This document shows positions 53,846-64,000 of a stretch of DNA of 64,000 nucleotides, piece by piece. Each line of letters opens with the position of its first letter. Within the stretch, counting starts at the first letter, position 1. The position numbers and the translations under genes are program-made. Source of the stretch: Plectosphaerella cucumerina (Eukaryota > Ascomycota > Sordariomycetes > Glomerellales > Plectosphaerellaceae); assembly GCA_020746995.1 (NCBI GenBank), contig JAGPXD010000001.1:6014001-6078000 (forward strand). The letters are read 5' to 3'. A model generated the notes under the pieces. It had not been told where the DNA came from, ran no database searches, and was given only the letters and a program-made list of their open reading frames with translations.

Positions 53846-55662
53846 CTTGGCTTCTATCGGGAAGGCGGGGTATCACAGGAACGAAAAAGGATCTATGAGT
53901 CTCGACGTTAGAATGCGATGTTTGTTTCGGGTGGTCGGTACGGAATGCGGCGCGGGGAAAGCGAGTATGGCCTGTCGCAAAATTATTCTTGCTTCGGAGT
54001 ACAAGCGTCGTGAAAAGGGTGCGCGCAAGATCGAGGACGAGGTGGAAAGAAAGACGCGAGGAAGGGGGTGCCTGACGAGGGCCCGAGGCTGGGAAATGGA
54101 TCGAGGGGCAGCACGTACTATGGGGACAGCCGGGAAGGCAGAAGCGCTCGAAAGGCGACGACTTGTAACAGTTTCCTCGAGTAAAATCGCAACGTGGAAG
54201 GCGTCGATGTGTTTTGGGAGAGAAGTCGTGGTGGGATGTTGGTGGTGGTGGTGGTGGTTGAGGATGCGGAAATGGGCCGGAATGCTGGGTCCTGCGCAAA
54301 TGGAGTCGCTCCGAGGGGTGCTTAATATCGTCGAGATCAAAGAAGTCTCTGGAAAGGCGGCAAGGCGGATCCGTAAAGCGGCCCGGCTCTGAGAATTTCA
54401 AAATAAAGGGAGGCTGCGGGTCGCCGCCTTGCTGGAAACGCGCCGCTCATGGAAGAGTGTGGAAGACTTTCGATTCCGTAGCCACAGTGGCGGTGCGGAT
54501 AGCGGGGTACCTGTGCTATTCACCCCGCCGGTACCTCTTCCCAAGCGGTCACTGTTGGAGTGAATGACGCGGCTCCGGTGTGCAAGAGCCTCCCCCAAAC
54601 TTATGTCCTCCGCTAACATCGGTCGAAAAATGGCGGACAGCCAGGACTTCGCCGCGACAGGGATCGGCGCAGCTAAGTTCCCGTTTTCCTTATCGGCCGA
54701 TCGGACCCTCATCCCCGGGAACTTGTGAAGCATTGGATTTGATAGGAACCTAACCCCGCGTAGGACATTTTGAAAAGGTACAAATCGTTACCGAAATCGA
54801 CTTTCTACACGTTCAGGTTCTCGAGGATGACGAACTCGAGGGCCAAGGCAACACAAGTGTGGCGACCTGCCTAAGGTAGGTACTAGGTTGAGGCGGGCGG
54901 CGGGAGGGAGTGCCAGTGGTGGTTGGTCACTGCAAGTGCAAGCCGCTCCTGTAATTGTCAGCGCCAATCTCAAAGAGGACGTTTCATCCTCTCCAGCTTC
55001 CCGTCTGCCATCAAAGACCTGAGCAATCCATTTTGACCCGCTGCCTGATGATGGTGAAGAATGAGCCATTACCATTCACATGTTCTAGTTCATTCTACTT
55101 GGTCAACCCTCTATCGTATTTGGCACCTGTGGGGTCCAAGTCCAACCCTGGCAATTCCAAAAGTCGATAAAGTCGTCCGAGTCGGCAGACATCCATGTTC
55201 AGAGTCAGGTCCTCTAAACCCCGCCATTCAACTCCTCCCACAAAACCTCCCCCATCGGCCAACCCTGCCTCTCACATTGTCTCTGCCTCAGGCTGAAGAC
55301 GCCTGTGTGTTTGCTGTACTCGGTAGACGCCCAATCACGTCCAGCTGCATCCTCTGGCCATCAGCCAGGCCGAGGAGAGTCCAGCCCGCGCCTTATCTCT
55401 CCACTTATCAGAGCACCTCCGGACAATGCGTCTCAAGCTCCTCGGAGAAGCTCCATCTTCCTCTCTGCTGTTGTCAGGCGATAGTTGGCAGCCAACCAGT
55501 AGCATCCTGGATAAATGAAAGCAAAGACAGATGCGCATCTCAAGACAACTCTTCATCTCTCAATCTTGCTACCTCCCTTGCTCTAGATATCTGTTTCGTG
55601 GTCAAGCATTTGCCTTGACAATCCCCGTGACGTGACATTCGACACCATCAAACACCACCAAG
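53846..55662. promoter_or_regulatory. 1.8 kb divergent region, Ydj1 / short-chain dehydrogenase
   Basis: Head-to-head spacer with no supported gene frame. A GGT trinucleotide repeat lies at 54241-54258. I looked for heat-shock elements (inverted GAA units at 5-base spacing) and saw none that were convincing. Confidence 0.5.
54241..54258. repeat. (GGT)6 microsatellite
   Basis: Six tandem GGT units in the Ydj1 upstream region. Confidence 0.8.
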
Positions 55663-56993
55663 ATGAGCTCCACCAATGACGACTTCAGCCCCTATCGCGC
55701 AGATGGCAAGCTGGTGAGGCAACTCTCAGATGACAGAATGGGCGCTAGATCTCTCTGCCAGGTAGCTAACTCCCGCGGGTGTAGTATGGCTTCGTCTGTG
55801 TTGTTACGGGCGCCTCCCAGCCTGTAGGACAGGCCATCATCGAGGAGCTGGCCAGTGAGTGACCCCCTCTCCTGGCGGCTGCGAAGTTCATGTTGGGCAG
55901 AGCTTACATACTCAAAAAGCACACGGCGCCGCATCCATCTTCGGTATGATGAGAACCCCAGTCGAACACATACTGTTCGCTTCGTGACAGTGACCCTGAC
56001 CAAATCCCAGCTTGTGACAAAACGGCAAGTGGTGAGAGCTACGGGCCTCTCATCAGCAGGCTCAACGAGCGCTGGCCCAACACCAAAATCATTCCCTACC
56101 CCTTCAACGTCGCCAAGGAGGACGAGACTCTTGTTCTCATCGACGAGATCCTGAACAACTTCGGCCGTCTCGACGTCTGGGTGTCTTCCGCCGGCCTGCT
56201 CGGCCCCGCCTCCATCGCCGAGACAACCCCCGACGATCTTCAGCGATGTTTCGAGGCGCACTCCATGGCTCCCTTCTTCGCCCTGAAGTGTCAGTAGTCC
56301 GTCTAGTACAAGCAAAGCAGTGCTGACCCGTGGTGTGCAGATGCTCCGCCCGCCATGGCCAAGCTGACGGAACGCCAGTCGTACCCTAATGCCGCGCCGA
56401 AGTCGCACTCATACGGCTCAATCATTGTCGTTGGGAGCGTTGCTAGCACTTATGGGGGCTGCTGGGGACCTGCCTACACCATGGCTTCGCACGCCGCCCT
56501 TGGTGTCGTCAGGTCTGGCGTCGCAGTGCTCAAGGGCACTGGCGTTCGGGTCAACTGCATCTCGCCGGGCCAAATCGATGTCGGCGTCGACCTCCAGGGC
56601 GTAAGTCGATGAGATGTCATTCTTGTCATTGATAGATCACTAATCGTCGACGAAGGCTGATCTCCGCGGAACAAGCTCACAGTTCCCCCCTGCGAGCCTG
56701 CAGACCAAGGAAGTAAGTTCGACGAAAGGGTCCGAGACGGGAGACTTTGCTGATCCAGTGGACAACGAACAGGCAGCCAAGAACAATGTCGGACTAGAGC
56801 GCGTGGGTGCTCCCGAGGAGGTCGCCCGCGTGGCCGGTTTCCTGGCCTCGAACTTCTCGTCCTACATCACCGGCGCCAACCTGACCGTAGATGGAGGTGC
56901 CTCGTAAGTCATCGGTTTTTCAAGATTCATACCTCTCGAAGGCAGTGCTGACTGTTTGCTAGGGTCATGAACCCGCTGACGATTCCGATCTGA
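55663..56993 (+). CDS. Short-chain dehydrogenase/reductase, atypical (catalytic Lys replaced)
   Basis: Eight exons (55663-55713, 55785-55854, 55920-55943, 56011-56289, 56341-56600, 56656-56712, 56773-56903, 56963-56993) encode 300 residues. The cofactor motif is VVTGASQPVG (TGxxxxxG). A VSSAGLLG segment replaces the NNAG motif. The catalytic Ser is S174 in VVGSVAST and Tyr is Y187 in GPAYTMASHAALG. At Tyr+4, where SDRs have Lys (YxxxK), this protein has Ser191. The following RVNCISPGQIDV, a variable lid, GAPEEVARVAGFLASNFSSYITG and LTVDGGASV are normal for the family, so the frame is sound. The protein may be a non-catalytic or altered SDR. The substrate is unknown. Eight exons in 1.3 kb is the densest intron load here. 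Confidence 0.88.
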
Positions 56994-57380
56994 GTATCGG
57001 AAGCTGCCGAGAGATAAGGGGTACAGAGGCCGGGGTTATGGAGGACAGTGAGACGGGCCCCGATCACATAGAACCGGTACTCACAATACTACACTCGAAT
57101 CAAGTGGCCACGATCGCACTCATCAGAGGCGAGGGTCACGAAAATAATATTTCTCCCATCGTGAAAGCTGAGAGATAGTTTCCGGTCTCTGAAGAACCCC
57201 GAAAAGGAAGGACATCAAAACGGCCGTACAGTGGGGCCGGTCCGCTGCGCACCTCAAGTTCATCGACCACCGGAGTCCGCCGATATGAGACCTGGTCTCC
57301 TACAAACCCCTCTCAGCCCCCCTCCCTCTCTCACTCTACAAACACGAATTCTAAGTGAAAACCCGCAGACTGTAGAGAAG
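56994..57380. promoter_or_regulatory. Intergenic region, dehydrogenase / cytidine deaminase
   Basis: 387 bases between same-strand genes, holding one 3' UTR and the deaminase promoter with a CT-rich leader at about 57300-57345. Confidence 0.5.
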
Positions 57381-58024
57381 ATGCCCGCTCCTCAAACATT
57401 CTCAGTCCAGGACGAGGCGCAGACGGCCTCGTGGGCCGAAAAGTACGGCATCACCCCTGCCGAGCTCACCACCCTCCACCAGCGCTCCACGGCCGCAAAG
57501 GCAACGGCCTACTGCCCCTACAGCAAGTTCCGCGTCGGCGCCACGCTCCTCGCCCGGGACGGCGGCTGGACGGACGGCGCAAACGTCGAGAACGCCTCGT
57601 ACCCCGTCGGTACCTGCGCCGAGAGGGTGGCCTTTGGCAAGGCCATCGTCGAGGGCGTCCGCGGCTTCAAGGCCGTCGGCGTGGCCACCGATATCAAGGA
57701 GGTCTGCAGCCCCTGCGGCGCCTGCCGACAGTTGTGAGTTCCTCCCGCGCTGTCCGCTCTCTACAGCTACGCGCGGTACAACAGACGCTGATCATTGCTG
57801 TGTCCTAGCATCCGCGAGTTCTGCGACCTGGACATGCCCATCTTCATGTTCAACAACGACGGCCACTATGCCGTTCTCACGCTCGGTGAGGTGAGTACCA
57901 CGCTCCGGCGGGTTGATGCGCTGCTTTTCCCGGCTGACCCCGCGGCCAGCTTCTGCCCCTCTCCTTCGGGCCCGATGTTCTCCCGCCGCCGCACGTCCTC
58001 GAGGCGAACCGCCCCAATGTGTAG
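57381..58024 (+). CDS. CDD1: Cytidine deaminase
   Basis: Exons 57381-57733, 57809-57890 and 57950-58024 encode 169 residues. The enzyme converts cytidine and deoxycytidine to uridine and deoxyuridine in pyrimidine salvage. The zinc site and active Glu are TCAERVAFGKAI (Cys and Glu) and SPCGACRQFIREF (two Cys). Substrate-loop features are CPYSKFRVGA and GANVENASYP. The C-terminus LLPLSFGPDVL matches the family. An in-frame ATG at 57285 would add 32 residues, Leu/Pro/Ser-rich with Arg and no acid until near the end, possibly a targeting presequence; the 57381 start has an A at -3 and matches usual fungal lengths better. It is adjacent to, but probably independent of, the dehydrogenase. Confidence 0.94.
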
Positions 58025-58667
58025 GTATGCGAGGGGGCGGTGCGTTTAGCAGGGCACTGGATGGACGGGGGCGTGTGGAGGGAGGGAAGCTGTCATATTG
58101 GGCACACCTTGTATTGTGATACCAAGGGGGGAATGGCGTTGGCAAGACGGTCGGCCGGGGGATCGTTGGGTGCTCTTCTCTGGCATGTTGCAAGTCCATG
58201 TATCTCTCCGCATCAGGAAATCATCTCTGTGATTGACGTCTCATGTGGTCCACGGCCTCTCTCTGTGAAACATCACTCACAGTCACGCATCGGCAAGGAT
58301 CAACTTTAGAAGACTGAAATCGTGATGCCTCCTAGTTCATACAGGAGACGAAGAAATACCGACGACCAGAACCGTGCCTCATTACTCTCAAGGTACCAAG
58401 ACGACCCGTGGGCCGTCTTCGCATGCAGTGAAGCCACTTTTGGTTGCGACCCTGTGAGCCCAAGCCCCGAGAAGCCACCAGCCGCGCGCGGCCGGTGGCC
58501 TCTCCGTGCAGCTCTCCTGGGTTGCCTCGACCGATCTATCAACAACCAGAACCCCAAGAATCCTCAATCTCACTCCTAAACCCAATGCAGAGGCCACTTG
58601 AAGCGTGGTCCCGAACGGAGGAAGTGTGTGCGAGGTGGAAAATCCGTAATGCTGAGCGTAGCGTCGC
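58025..58667. other. Tail-to-tail spacer, cytidine deaminase / eIF4A
   Basis: 643-base convergent 3' region; no gene supported. Confidence 0.5.
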
Positions 58668-60265
58668 TTAGATGAGGTCGGCGACGTTCATGGGCATCTC
58701 CTCAATCTGGGTGCTGTAGAACTGCTCGATCTCACGCATCATGCGGACATCCTCGGCGGTGACGAAGTTGATGGCGACACCCTTGCGACCGAAACGACCA
58801 CCACGACCGATGCGGTGGATGTAGTTCTCGCGGTTGGCGGGGAGGTCGTAGTTGATGACCAGCGAAACCTGCTGGACGTCGATGCCACGGGCGAGGAGAT
58901 CGGTGGCGATCAGGACACGGGACGAGCCCGAGCGGAACTCCTTCATGATCAGGTCACGCTGGGCCTGGTCCATGTCGCCGTGCATGGCGGAGACGGTGAA
59001 GTCACGGGCAGTGAGCTTGTCGGTAAGCCAGTCGACCTTGCGGCGGGTGTTGCAGAAGATGACGGCCTGGGTAATCGTGACGGTCTCGTACAGGTCGGAG
59101 AGGGTGTCGAGCTTCCACTCCTCCTTCTCGACGGCAATGTAGAACTGCTTGATACCCTCGAGGGTAAGCTCGTCCTTCTTGACGAGAATGCGGACGGGGT
59201 CACGCATGAACTTGGTGGTGACCTCGAGGACGTCCTGGGGCATGGTAGCGGACAGAAGAACGACCTGGGTGCTCTGGGGGAGCAGCTGGAAGATGTCGTA
59301 AATCTGCTCGGTGAAACCGCGCTGTGGAGGGGAAGTGTCGTCAGCAAGGGCAATGGCTTGCGCGCGCAGAGGTTGTCATGACTTACAGAAAGCATCTCGT
59401 CGGCCTCGTCGAGGACGAACATCTTCATGTTGTCGGTCTTGAGGAAGCGACGCTGGATCATGTCCTGGACACGGCCGGGGGTACCGACGACGACCTGGGG
59501 GCCATCCTGGAGGGCCTTCATGTCGTCACGAACGCTGGTGCCGCCAATGCAGGCGTGGCACTCAATGTTCATGAAGTCGCCAATAGCGACGACGACCTTC
59601 TGGATCTGCTGAGCGAGCTCACGGGTGGGAGCCAGGATCAGGGCCTGGCAGGCCTTCAGCTCGTGGTCGATCTTCTGGAGGACGGAGATCGAGAAGGTGG
59701 CGGTCTTGCCGGTACCGGACTGGGCCTGGGCAATGACATCGTGGCCCTTGACGACGGGCAGGATGGCGCGGGACTGGATGGCCGAGGGGCGCTCTAGAAA
59801 AAAGACGGGCGGTCAGCACGAGAAAAGGTCCGGGGTATGGTTGTTGTGGGCGTTGCGTGGGTGTGCGCGGACAGGGGGGGCCGTCGGCCACTGATTAGGG
59901 ATAATGGGGCGGGCAGCGGCCAGGGCTGCTGTGCGGGTGCGGGGGCGGGCAAGGTGGGAGGAAAATGGTGCGTACCGAAACCGTAGGCGTAGACACCGCG
60001 AAGGAGCTCAGCCTTGAGGTTCATGTCGTCGAAGCTCTCAACGACCTCATCGTAGTTGGACTCTGTTGGAGGGGGCGGGGTGGTCAGCTTGATGGGTTCT
60101 GTGCGGCGTTTGAGGGGCGCAATTTCTCTGGCAGGGCAAACGTACCGATCTGGCCCTCGGGGACATCCTCCAAACCCTTGTCACTATTTCGCGCAAAAGT
60201 TAGCAGGCTGGTCGCTTCGGGCGCGAGTTCTGGCGCTGGCGATGCGATGGGCGGACGTACGCCAT
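58668..60265 (-). CDS. TIF1: Translation initiation factor eIF4A, DEAD-box RNA helicase
   Basis: Exons 60265-60261 (5 bases, ATGGC), 60183-60146, 60062-59976, 59793-59387 and 59321-58668 encode 396 residues (yeast 395). eIF4A unwinds mRNA 5' leaders within eIF4F. All DEAD-box motifs are present: Q motif (GFERPSAIQ), AQSGTGKT (I), PTRELAQQ (Ia), TPGRV (Ib), DEAD in VLDEADEML (II), SAT in LLSATMP (III), VIFCNTRR (IV), TDLLARGID (V) and HRIGRGGRFGRKG (VI). The protein starts ADKGLEDVPEGQIESNYDEVVESF and ends NVADLI, as in fungal eIF4A. The five-base first coding exon makes the start easy to miss. It is divergent from the JmjC gene. Confidence 0.97.
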
Positions 60266-61258
60266 GATTGCGGTTGGGTAAAGGTGATCTTGGACAGGCG
60301 CAGCCTTGACCAAGATGTGATGAGAGTGGAAAGTGGGGGGGCGAAGCGCAAAAACGACTCGTAGAGAGCGCTGTTGCGAATTATCCTCGTGGGAGAAGTG
60401 AAATTAAGTTGCTCGACTAGACTCGGTGTTCTTGAGATGATCAAGAACAGGCGTAATCTAGGAGGGTATCGCAGGTTGGACGTGGTTGATCGTCGATAGT
60501 TTGTGGTGGTTGAGGGGAGATTCCGAGATTTTTTTTTCTCGCTGGTGGAGGGGAGTATAACAACCTTGGGGGGTGGGAAGGAGCGGGCGGGCGAGGCGCC
60601 CCGGTATGCGATTAATGGGGCTTGCCCCCCATTCCTGAAGAATTCACTGGCCGGGCGAATGCGCCTAACACGTGAATGTGGTGGGGCTTCCCTGTTCGAT
60701 GGACCATTCAAGCCTACCAAGATCGTCCGAGCGTCAGGCCCTTTCCAAACACACATTCTTCCAACGCCGCCACCGAGGCCTTTGGGATGTCATTGTGGGC
60801 TGTGCTTCTGACGCTCGGCTGGTTGGTGCGGCGGGGGCCGGGCGGGGAGGTGTAAACATTTTTTGTGGGAGCAGGCCTGTAATCGGGTGCTTCCAGTGAA
60901 GGCCTTGCATGCGTGGGACATGACTGGCCAGTAGCCTGTGCCTGACTCTCTCAGGTCTTTCTTCACTGGCCGCTAGGTATCGGAGTTGCCGCATTGCAGC
61001 AAAATTCTCTGCGCAGTGTGTATCGAACGATGTTCTGCTTTCTTGCATGCAACGTGTGAATCGCCACAAAGACTCTCTCAACGTATCTGCCAACATCCAT
61101 TACACCCCATCAACTTGGGAGGGTTCCTTCTAAATCACCCAGCTGCAGAACCTCCCCAGTCGTTATTGCCGCCGCCTCTCGCCCAATCTTGCTTGTTTCC
61201 CCAAACCCACTTTGAGTCTGGGCCATCATTCACTCGGCCGGAGGTAGAGCCCGTCATC
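60266..61258. promoter_or_regulatory. Divergent promoter, eIF4A / F-box-JmjC gene
   Basis: 993 bases between divergent starts. On the eIF4A side the sense-strand leader is pyrimidine- and A-rich, with a 9-base T run around 60530. No gene frame is supported. Confidence 0.5.
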
Positions 61259-62965
61259 ATGACCATCAATCAAGAGGCCGGTTCATCTGGCCTCGACCTT
61301 GGTGGCACAACCGACAGTCACGCTCACCTGCCTGACTCACAATGCACCGATAGCAAACGACCTGCTGGTGGTGAGGCCGCTGGCACCACCCACCCTTTGG
61401 GTGTTTTGCCCCTGGGCAACCAATACTTGTCAAGCACGCCCACGGCCCGTCTCTTCAGCGGTACCCTTCAGCTGCTGCCAGATGAGATGCTTGCGGTGCT
61501 GCTGGAGTATCTCGACGTCCATACCCTGCGTCGACTGGGATACACGTGCAAGTACCTGTTCGCTTTTGCCTATGCCAATGATTTCTGGAAGGCCTGCTTC
61601 CTCGAGTAAGTGATATGCATCTAAAGCATCCTCGCCCCCATGCACAGAGGCCAAACCTTCCCTTGAGGCCAAATTCGATCACCAGGAGGTGACTCATGTC
61701 ATGTCCAGGGCTGGCATTTCTTCAGACAATGCCGTCGCTGTTTCTGCATAGTGACAAAGTTAGTGCTGACCACATTTCGTAGACAGCATGGGGATGGCAA
61801 ATTCGCAGGCCGCTGGCGTGGGACGTGGCGAAAGACTCTACTCGGTCTTTCCGCCGACCAGGAAGCAAAGATTGACTGCAGCAACGTGTACTCGGACGTG
61901 CTTCATCGGCCGTTCGTCTGTGGCCGGGTAGACCTGGCCCAGTTTGTGGAGGGCATCCCGAGTGGCAACGAGATTCGGCGGTTCGAGAACCTCACGTACA
62001 GCGACTTTGCCGAGAGCTGGACGGAACAGCCGTTTGTGTTGACCAAGTGCATTCAGGAATGGCCGGTCTGTGGGGACTGGACCATATCGACCATGCTGGA
62101 GCGTTTCCGCGACGTCGAGTTCAGGGCTGAGGCGGTGGACTGGCCATTCTCGACGTATCACGAGTACATGCACAACACCGACGACGAGAGCCCGCTGTAC
62201 CTTTTCGACAAGCGCTTTGCGGAAAAGATGGGCATCAGCGTGGGCCAGCACGAGGGAGCGGCGTACTGGCGGCCGGACTGCTTCGGGCCCGACCTATTTG
62301 AGGTGCTGGGCGAGGAGCGGCCGGCGCACCGATGGCTCATCATCGGGCCGGAGAGGAGCGGTTCGACTTTCCACAAGGATCCCAACGCCACGAGCGCGTG
62401 GAACGCCGTGATCCAGGGTTCCAAATACTGGATCATGTTCCCGCCTACGGCGTCGGTGCCGGGGGTCTACGTCAGCAGGGACAGCAGCGAGGTGACGAGC
62501 CCGCTGAGCATCGCGGAATGGTTGCTCGAGTTCCACGCCGAGGCCAGACGGCTTCCCGAGTGCGTAGAGGGCATCTGCAACGCCGGCGAGATTCTGCACG
62601 TGCCCAGTGGCTGGTGGCACCTGGTGGTCAACCTGGAGAGCGGCATCGCGCTGACACAGAACTTTGTGCCGCAGTCCCCGACTCTGTACCATCTGACCGA
62701 GGCTCTATCCTTCCTGCGGGACAAGGCTGACCAGGTGACGGGCTTTGGCAAGGAGATCGAGGATCCGTATGGGCTCTTCGTCGAGAGGCTGCGGGAGAGC
62801 CGTCCCGAGCTGCTGGAGGAGGCTCTGAAGAAGCTGGAGGAACGGGGGGCGCAGAAGAAGCGCAAGTGGGAGGAAGCCGTCGGTGGGGCAGAAGCTGAAA
62901 GTTCAGGGGGTGGCTTCAGCTTTGGATTCGGGGGCGATGATGTTGATGACGATGAGGTCCCATGA
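61259..62965 (+). CDS. F-box plus JmjC-domain oxygenase (JMJD6-like)
   Basis: Exons 61259-61605 and 61783-62965 encode 509 residues; the 177-base intron (GTAAGT...CGTAG) is the longest supported intron here. Residues about 70-116 are an F-box (LLPDEMLAVLLEYLDVHTLRRLG, FWKACFLE). A cupin/JmjC domain follows at about 160-420. The Fe(II) ligands are His313 and Asp315 in STFHKDPNATSAWN and His395 in LHVPSGWWHLV. Lys in GSKYWIMF is near the 2-oxoglutarate site. The C-terminus is a Lys/Arg-rich helix then Gly/Asp-rich. The domain resembles JMJD6-type hydroxylases/demethylases. The F-box suggests a link to SCF ubiquitin ligases. Substrate (histone, splicing factor or other) is not readable from sequence. 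Confidence 0.9.
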
Positions 62966-64000
62966 AGACCGGGACTTCTGTGTGACTTATTTGGCGTACA
63001 AAACAAAGCGAGCATCCAGAGTCGAATGACCGGGTAACGGCCAGTCTGTTGGGACTGCATAACTGACTTGATCCTCCATCTTCAGAGAAACCGCAGAACT
63101 ATCGGGGAACCTCATGGAGCGGCGGCGTTTGTGGTGATATGTAGCCTGAACCGCTTTCCGTTTGCTGTGCCAATCAGGGGATGCAGGGGGGCCGCCTGAA
63201 GCCTTTAGCGCTGCGGCGGGCATATCGTTCAGGCGATGCGGGCGCGCCACACAGAGTTGAGACGGCGGTTGTCCGCTGGTGCAGTGCAGTGGTCCAGGCC
63301 GGTTGATAGGAGCGGAGAGAGCAATACTAAGGTAGGAGTAAGACAGCCTGGTATGGAGACGTCTGCCAGTCCTGATCGTGCTGGCTTCTTGGTGGAGGTT
63401 GAAGTTGGAACTGGAGCGGAGCGGATCAGTGTCACCGACGGGACCACAGGGTGTCATCCCCCGTGACGCTGACCGCCTGCCTGCTGGGACGGGAAGGGCC
63501 AGCCGTCCCTCATTGGGCCGTCGTCTCACCTTGGACCGGTCCTGGCCAGTGACAGGCCCGGGCGGCGGGCGGCCGCCCTTGACCCTTGTGCCTCAACTCC
63601 CCTTTCCCAGGTCGCGATCACGCTAACGCCAACCCACTCGTCAGCTCCCCCCCATCTTCAACTGCCTGCTCCCGTCGCACCTACCCACGTCCGACAAGCT
63701 CCCCCAGGAGGTGCCCCAGATCCCGCCCGTCCCATCACGTACCTTACCTACAACCGCCCTTCGCCTCGCACCTCTTGAAATCTGGGCAGGTCTGTCTTCC
63801 GACTCGACATCACACACCACGGACCGACCGCGAGGGACCATGTAACGACCGTCCCGTTCCCCCGTCTGGTGTCCCGTCCCGCGCGCAATCACGCTCCTTC
63901 GGTCTATGACTGGTCCGTCGCGACAGTACATCCATCTCGAGTCGTCGCATCCGAGGTGCTTGATTTCGACCGTATCCATCTTTACATCAATAGAATCATC
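62966..64000. other. Gene-free right end, probable upstream region of the next gene
   Basis: 1.03 kb with no supported coding frame. From about 63590 to 63840 the plus strand is strongly C/T-rich (CCCCCCATC, CTCCCCCAGG and similar), as in leaders of other genes here. A plus-strand gene may therefore start beyond the window edge. Confidence 0.45.

Noticed and set aside
54392..54830. Possible heat-shock elements upstream of Ydj1
   Set aside because: GAA and TTC units occur, but not at the alternating 5-base spacing needed.
60986..61258. In-frame upstream extension of the F-box/JmjC protein
   Set aside because: The extension has no ATG in a good context and reads as Cys/His/Pro-rich random sequence; the ATG at 61259 starts an ordinary polar N-terminus.
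1..64000. Biosynthetic cluster, CRISPR array, operon or transposable element
   Set aside because: No polyketide or peptide synthetase, no repeat-spacer array, no transposase or LTR pair was seen. Gene spacing and introns are those of ordinary fungal chromosomes.

Overview
The window looks like a piece of a filamentous ascomycete chromosome (Pezizomycotina, probably a Sordariomycete; species not determined). Genes are monocistronic and split by short spliceosomal introns, mostly about 50-90 bases, with GTRNGY-type donors and YAG acceptors. Base composition is GC-rich, and nearly every gene has a fungal ortholog. I recognise no transposon, rRNA or tRNA gene, and no sign of RIP-type AT enrichment. 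All gene models below were built by reading the strands, joining open frames at splice signals, and checking that the frame closes.

Layout. Positions 1-7.6 kb are gene-poor and surface-oriented: the 3' part of a Ser/Thr-rich, probably GPI-anchored protein, a candidate small secreted protein, a Kre9/Knh1-like GPI wall protein, and then more than 4 kb with no convincing gene. From 7.6 to 18 kb come a two-lobe ABM-like protein, a triple-KH RNA-binding protein, a CENP-K-like kinetochore protein, dUTPase, pyridoxal kinase, ribosomal protein eS30 and PCNA. From 18.8 to 28.7 kb lie a 1680-residue RecQ helicase (Sgs1/BLM type), Nop14 and a membrane-anchored armadillo-like protein. From 30.9 to 47.9 kb lie a CLIP-170-type CAP-Gly protein, an Env7/STK16-like kinase, vacuolar alpha-mannosidase (Ams1), an unknown nuclear-looking protein with a cysteine-marked 11-residue repeat, and mitochondrial MutS (Msh1). 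From 48.4 to 63 kb lie ribosomal P0, Trm82, the farnesylated Hsp40 Ydj1, an atypical short-chain dehydrogenase, cytidine deaminase, eIF4A and an F-box plus JmjC protein.

How the genes relate. Two themes recur. One is DNA synthesis and chromosome maintenance: CENP-K-like, dUTPase, PCNA, RecQ, Msh1 and cytidine deaminase. By eye I find ACGCGT (the MluI cell-cycle box) only about six times in 64 kb, and five of these lie 120-285 bases upstream of the CENP-K-like, dUTPase, PCNA and RecQ genes. This suggests a local G1/S-regulated neighbourhood. The other theme is ribosome biogenesis and translation: eS30, Nop14, P0, Trm82 and eIF4A, with P0 and Trm82 sharing a 388-base divergent promoter.

I did not find an obvious new multi-gene system. 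The items most worth checking are the MCB-linked gene block, the short-chain dehydrogenase with Ser in place of the catalytic Lys, the unknown protein with Cys at exact 11-residue spacing, and the small secreted-protein candidate whose reading frame has no usable start codon.
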